Shown here piece after piece: positions 7,078 to 10,266 of a DNA stretch of 10,266 nucleotides; the stretch's first letter is position 1; the number at the start of each line of letters is the position of its first letter. Position numbers and translations under genes: made by a program. The stretch lies in contig JAEYWB010000603.1 of NCBI GenBank assembly GCA_023429275.1, forward strand, positions 1 through 10,266, in the 5' to 3' direction. Origin of the DNA: Planctomycetota bacterium. GTDB taxonomy: Bacteria > Planctomycetota > Planctomycetia > Planctomycetales > Planctomycetaceae. The notes beneath the pieces were generated by a model. The model had not been told where the DNA came from. It saw nothing but the letters and a program-made list of their open reading frames with translations, and ran no database searches.

Positions 7078-7638
7078 ATGATCGCGCCGATGCCAAGTCG
7101 CCACCTGGGATCAGGCGGTGTCGATTCGGAGTCTTTGCCGCCCCTGACGCTGATCGTCGAGTCCTGCAAGGACGCCGCCTCAGCCCGTCGGGCGGCCTTC
7201 CAGCTGGCGCTTGTCAGTCATGATGGATACGTCCGCATTTCCCGGACGGAAGACGTCATGGCGATCTCCAGTCACGCCGACGAACTGGCCGGCCAGCGCC
7301 GGACACAGTGCCGGATCCTGGCGAACCTCACCTTCCGCGATGGGGCCAACATCGCCGTCCCGGGAACCGAGGCCCGCAGCGCCCGCGAGTCCTGGGTTCA
7401 CGGAACCCAGGCTCTGTTGCGGGGAGATCTGGCAACGTTCCGCGATCAGGTCATCGCCGCAGAGTCACTCCTGGAGGATGCCCTTCTCCAGGCGGCACTT
7501 GCGGAGGCCGCATCCGGCGGCGAAAGCGATGAAAAGATCACACAGTTCTATCTCGACATGAGCCTTGCCGTGCATCACGAGCGACTCCATTGGAACGCGC
7601 TGTGCCGAGAGCTTGATCCGAGCCAGGCTGCCAAGTGA
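7078..7638 (+). CDS. Unrecognised 186-residue protein upstream of dps
   Basis: I do not recognise this family. The ATG at 7078 is chosen because GGAG (7068-7071) lies six bases upstream. A longer version from a TTG at 7018 would read through the leader hairpin and is less likely. The protein has no signal peptide or membrane helix, so it is probably cytoplasmic. The sequence is Ala/Arg/Glu-rich and looks mostly helical: a helix around SCKDAASARRAAFQLALV, a middle part with SRTEDVMAISSHADELAG and LANLTFRDGANIAV, then long amphipathic helices around WVHGTQALLRGDLATF and AAESLLEDALLQAALAEAA, and a C-terminal segment with HHERLHW. It has three scattered cysteines and no metal-binding or nucleotide-binding motif I can assign. 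It sits 76 bases before dps on the same strand with no terminator visible between them, so a shared transcript and a role linked to Dps, iron or stress are plausible but unproven. Confidence 0.75.
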   Translation: MIAPMPSRHLGSGGVDSESLPPLTLIVESCKDAASARRAAFQLALVSHDGYVRISRTEDVMAISSHADELAGQRRTQCRILANLTFRDGANIAVPGTEARSARESWVHGTQALLRGDLATFRDQVIAAESLLEDALLQAALAEAASGGESDEKITQFYLDMSLAVHHERLHWNALCRELDPSQAAK

Positions 7639-7714
7639 TCGCGTGGCGGCCTCCGGGGCGGCGGCCCGCGGCAATGGAAATGCGATTCAACATTCCGGTA
7701 GGAGAAGTAACGCC

Positions 7715-8224
7715 ATGAGCACCAGGACCACGACGAAATCAGACAATAGCCAGACCAGGCTCGAGAACGGCAATGCCGCCGTGAGCGACCAGCTGGGACA
7801 GGCTGTCTCGGATCTCACGGATCTGAGGCTGCAGGTGAAGCAGGCCCATTGGAACGTCACCGGCCGCAGTTTCATCGGTCTCCACAAGCTGCTCGACAAG
7901 CTGGCAGAGGAACTCGATGGGACGATCGACACCGCTGCAGAGAGGCAGCGGGCTCTCGGATTCCTGACGCATGGGACGGCCCGGCATGTCGCAAAGACTT
8001 CCAGGCTCGGCCAGCTCAGTGCAGAACGGCACTCGATCGAAGAGATCGTGCGTCACCTGGCCGACCAGTACGCCCAGGCCTCCCACGCGGCAGCGAACGC
8101 GGCGAAGATCTGTGACGAGCACGAAGACGTCGGAACTTCCGACATTTTCGCGGACACGATCCGCATGCTCGACATGCATCGCTACTTCCTGCGATCACAC
8201 CTCGAGTCTGAGTCCGACCAGTAG
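7715..8224 (+). CDS. dps: Dps-family DNA-binding, iron-storing ferritin-like protein
   Basis: A 169-residue Dps/miniferritin. The family forms hollow 12-subunit shells in the cytoplasm that oxidise Fe(II) with peroxide, store the iron, and in many members shield DNA. The ferroxidase site, shared between two subunits, is complete: H45 (KQAHWNVTG), H57 and D61 (LHKLLD), D72 and E76 (TIDTAAER), with the same spacings as H51, H63, D67, D78 and E82 of E. coli Dps. The following segment (LTHGTARHVAKTSRLGQLS) is the family's GTA...S-L region in a variant form. The N-terminal tail of about 22 residues is polar with R4, K8 and R15, so DNA binding through the tail is possible but not strongly indicated. 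The start is the ATG preceded by AGGAGA at nine bases; the frame is open further upstream but into the previous gene. Stress or stationary-phase control is expected, but no regulator box was identified. It is closed by a terminator about 40 bases downstream. Confidence 0.95.
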   Translation: MSTRTTTKSDNSQTRLENGNAAVSDQLGQAVSDLTDLRLQVKQAHWNVTGRSFIGLHKLLDKLAEELDGTIDTAAERQRALGFLTHGTARHVAKTSRLGQLSAERHSIEEIVRHLADQYAQASHAAANAAKICDEHEDVGTSDIFADTIRMLDMHRYFLRSHLESESDQ

Positions 8225-8263
8225 CGGTTGCGCAGCCAGGCACGGCCAGCAGCGACAGATTGT

Positions 8264-8310
8264 CCGCAGTGACTGCGGGGGTTTTGTTCAAGAGCCCCCG
8301 CTTCTTTTTT
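8264..8310 (+). terminator. Rho-independent terminator after dps, with overlapping alternative hairpin
   Basis: The main stem pairs GCGGGGG (8275-8281) with CCCCCGC (8295-8301) around a 13-base loop, and is followed by TTCTTTTTT (8302-8310), a good intrinsic terminator. A second perfect hairpin, CCGCAG-TGA-CTGCGG (8264-8278), followed by GGGTTTTG, overlaps the first by four bases, so both cannot form at once. The terminator separates dps from the oxidoreductase gene and also shows that the reading frame extending back to 8260 in front of that gene is not its real N-terminus. Confidence 0.8.
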
Positions 8311-8409
8311 CGTTCGCGCCGAGCCTCCGGCGGAGCCCGGCATGAGGTCTCGACGCCTCGGGGACCAGGCGGTTCACCGACATCTCCGGTTTTCCACAGG
8401 GGGCACACG

Positions 8410-9630
8410 GTGGACGTGACAGGCGGACATCCCATCTGGCCCGCCCTCGACGGTGTGATCCGGACCTACGATCCGCTGGACCAGTCAACCTCCTGCGACG
8501 TTCTCGTCCTCGGCGGCGGGATTACCGGAGCGACGATCGCCCATCGACTGGTCCGGGAGGGTTTCGAGACCGTCGTCGTCGATCGACGGAACTTCGGATG
8601 GGGAAGCACAGGGGGCTCGACGGCCCTCCTCCTGTATGAAATCGATACGCCGCTGACGGAGCTGATACGGCGCTATGGACGGGACGAGGCGCTGATCGCA
8701 TACCGCGCCGGCGTCGAGGCCATCGACGCCACGCGCGATCTCTGCAACGACGTCGGGGCGGGCCGCTTTACCCGGCGATCGAGCGTCTACTTCGCCTCGA
8801 CCGAGGCGGACACAGCCCCACTCCGCGCGGAGTGCGACGCCCGGCGCCAGGCTGGTCTCCTGGTTGAGTGGATCGAGCCCGATGAGTTTTCGAGCCTGTT
8901 CGACTTCACGGCGCCGGGAGCCATTCGGTCGTTGCAGGCGGCAGAGATCGACCCCTTCGAACTCACCCACGCTCTGCTCCAACAGGCCGAAAGCCGCGGA
9001 GCGCGGCTGTACGCCCGCACCGAGGCGACCGAATGCCTCGAGAGCGAAGGTCGCCTCCTGGTACGGACCGATCGCGGGGCGGAGATCAACTGCCGCTCGG
9101 TCGTCGTCGCGTGCGGCTTCGAGAGCCTGCGGTACCTCAAGGCGTCCGTCCCGGTCTCGCTCCACAGTTCCTTCGCGCTGGCTTCCGAGCCGATTCGCGA
9201 GTTCACCGGGTGGCCCGATCGCTGTCTCCTGTGGGAAACAGCCCGGCCCTACATCTATGCCCGCACCACTCCCGACGGCCGGGCCCTTTTCGGCGGAGAA
9301 GATGTCCCATTCCAGAACGAAGTGGCGCGGGACGCCGCTTTGCCGCTCAAGCAGAAGCTCCTCGAGAAACGCTGGAAGACGCTCTTTCCCCGGATTCCCT
9401 TCGAGACCGCCTTTCCCTGGACGGGAACATTCGCCGAGACGCGGGATGGCCTCCCCTACATCGGCTTCACAAAAGAGCAGCCCCGGGCCTTCTTCGCCCT
9501 GTGCTACGGCGGAAACGGGATCACCTACAGCGTGATCGCGGCCGACATGCTGATCGCAGCGCTCCGGCAGCGGCCGCACCGATGCGATGGGATGTTTTCA
9601 TTCCATCGTGAGGCCCGGGCGTCGAAGTAA
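8410..9630 (+). CDS. FAD-dependent oxidoreductase of the DAO (DadA-like) family
   Basis: A 406-residue flavoprotein of the D-amino acid oxidase/glycine oxidase-like family (DAO), whose members oxidise amine C-N bonds or related substrates with FAD. The N-terminal Rossmann motif reads DVLVLGGGITGATIAHRL (residues 30-47), with the ribose-binding acid at D58 (TVVVDRR), then NFGWGSTGGSTALL, where related enzymes contact the flavin. The C-terminal flavin-contact motif is CYGGNGITYSVIAADML. Length is normal for the family. There is no signal peptide or membrane helix, so it is cytoplasmic. The GTG at 8410 is chosen because AGGGGG (8398-8403) lies six bases upstream; the frame is open back to 8260, but that part covers the terminator. 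The substrate cannot be told from sequence; gamma-glutamylputrescine oxidoreductase-like and DadA-like enzymes are both possible. It is separated from dps by the terminator, so it needs its own promoter in 8311-8400, which I cannot identify. Confidence 0.88.
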   Translation: MDVTGGHPIWPALDGVIRTYDPLDQSTSCDVLVLGGGITGATIAHRLVREGFETVVVDRRNFGWGSTGGSTALLLYEIDTPLTELIRRYGRDEALIAYRAGVEAIDATRDLCNDVGAGRFTRRSSVYFASTEADTAPLRAECDARRQAGLLVEWIEPDEFSSLFDFTAPGAIRSLQAAEIDPFELTHALLQQAESRGARLYARTEATECLESEGRLLVRTDRGAEINCRSVVVACGFESLRYLKASVPVSLHSSFALASEPIREFTGWPDRCLLWETARPYIYARTTPDGRALFGGEDVPFQNEVARDAALPLKQKLLEKRWKTLFPRIPFETAFPWTGTFAETRDGLPYIGFTKEQPRAFFALCYGGNGITYSVIAADMLIAALRQRPHRCDGMFSFHREARASK

Positions 9631-9632
9631 TT

Positions 9633-10266
9633 TCATGGTGACTCAGGTATCCGGGTCAGAACGTAGGGATCGCGCATCGCGTCCCGATCTCCGGCTCGCT
9701 CCGCCTTGAACACTTCCCGCTGCTTGTGAAGCACGGTCAGGACGCCATCGTTCATCCGGACAAGACCGTACTGCCACTCGCCGGGCCCTCCACCAGCACC
9801 ATCCCCGGTCTTCTTCGCTTCAAGGAGCAGGAAGATCTCAGGGTCCGTTCCGAGAGCGAACGTGAAAAGTCCCCCGTCGACGGCGTCCGGAACCGACGAC
9901 GGGTAGCGATAGAGTGGCTGACTGAGGAGCCGAAGAGCCTGCTCCTCCCCGGCTTCGTTCACCCGTCGGTCTTCCAGCACAATGGAGAACTCGCGGGAGA
10001 TCGCCTTCATCTGTGCCAGCCGCCGGACGGACGACTCCGCGGGGAGCGGGGCCTCCGGAACAGCGACGAGCGCGATCCCCGGCCGGGCCGGCTTCCAGAT
10101 TGGAGGGCCGCCCCGATCCGCCTCGAGTTCGCCTGACGTAAGCGAGTGAAGCTCGACGTGAAACCCGTTCGCCGGCTGCCACGCCTTGAAGAGCGACATG
10201 ATCACCAGCGGCCGACCTCGATCGGTCCACAGAAACAGGTCCCCGTAGACCCGGCCCGTTCCGGGG
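9633..10266 (-). CDS. Protein of unassigned function, 5' end cut by window edge
   Basis: On the minus strand an open frame enters from the right edge and ends at a TGA at 9635-9633; 210 residues are visible. A GTG at 10205 and an ATG at 10199 exist, but the frame upstream is clearly coding (GRVYGDLFLWTDRGRPLVI), so the true start lies outside the window. Visible blocks are GDLFLWTDRGRP, NGFHVELHSLTSG, VRRLAQMKAISREFSI, LRLLSQPLYRYP, DGGLFTFALGTDPEIFLLLEA and WQYGLVRMNDG, a mixed alpha/beta pattern. I recall similar uncharacterised proteins in planctomycetes, but cannot name a domain or function. No membrane helix is visible in the part present; a signal peptide could lie in the missing N-terminus. 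It is convergent with the oxidoreductase gene, with two bases between the stop codons and no terminator in between. Confidence 0.78.
   Translation of the reverse strand, partial: PGTGRVYGDLFLWTDRGRPLVIMSLFKAWQPANGFHVELHSLTSGELEADRGGPPIWKPARPGIALVAVPEAPLPAESSVRRLAQMKAISREFSIVLEDRRVNEAGEEQALRLLSQPLYRYPSSVPDAVDGGLFTFALGTDPEIFLLLEAKKTGDGAGGGPGEWQYGLVRMNDGVLTVLHKQREVFKAERAGDRDAMRDPYVLTRIPESP

Noticed and set aside
7565..7860. Shared HWN tripeptide in the unknown protein (HHERLHWN) and Dps (KQAHWNV), suggesting common descent.
   Set aside because: Three residues with different flanks and a different position in the chain are not enough to claim homology.
8260..8409. A 50-residue extension of the oxidoreductase from a TTG at 8260.
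   Set aside because: It reads through the intrinsic terminator, and a better start with AGGGGG spacing exists at 8410.

Overview
The window looks like chromosomal DNA of a planctomycete. This rests on high G+C with a strong G/C preference at codon third positions, an ECF-type sigma factor directly followed by a very large transmembrane Ser/Thr kinase with a propeller-like C-terminal half, and a separate exported WD40-repeat protein. No rRNA, tRNA, insertion sequence, CRISPR array or phage gene was seen. The kinase pairing is a recognised planctomycete arrangement; the species cannot be named from the sequence alone.

Left part (1-2033, minus strand): a large exported WD40-repeat protein, cut by the left edge, reads leftwards from a GTG start at 1697. 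Upstream of it, in the same direction, lies an 88-residue one-helix membrane protein with a CX2CX2C cluster resembling FeoB-associated Cys-rich proteins. Central part (2299-6872, plus strand): after a divergent intergenic region with a possible TTGACA-type promoter, an ECF sigma factor and a 1277-residue membrane Ser/Thr kinase form a two-gene unit with 50 bases between them. The expected logic is that the outer propeller-like domain senses something, the inner kinase signals, and the sigma factor changes transcription.

Right-centre (7022-8310, plus strand): a strong leader hairpin, an unrecognised 186-residue protein, and a Dps-type ferritin-like protein with its complete ferroxidase site. 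The unit is closed by a terminator built from two overlapping, mutually exclusive hairpins. Right part (8410-10266): a DadA-like FAD-dependent oxidoreductase on the plus strand meets a minus-strand protein of unassigned function end to end, with two bases between their stop codons; the latter is cut by the right edge.

The genes worth most attention are the sigma/kinase pair (the sigma factor has an SP-rich tail that could be a kinase target) and the unknown gene coupled to dps behind a hairpin leader. Nothing here amounts by itself to a demonstrated new system. All intergenic stretches are shorter than 300 bases.
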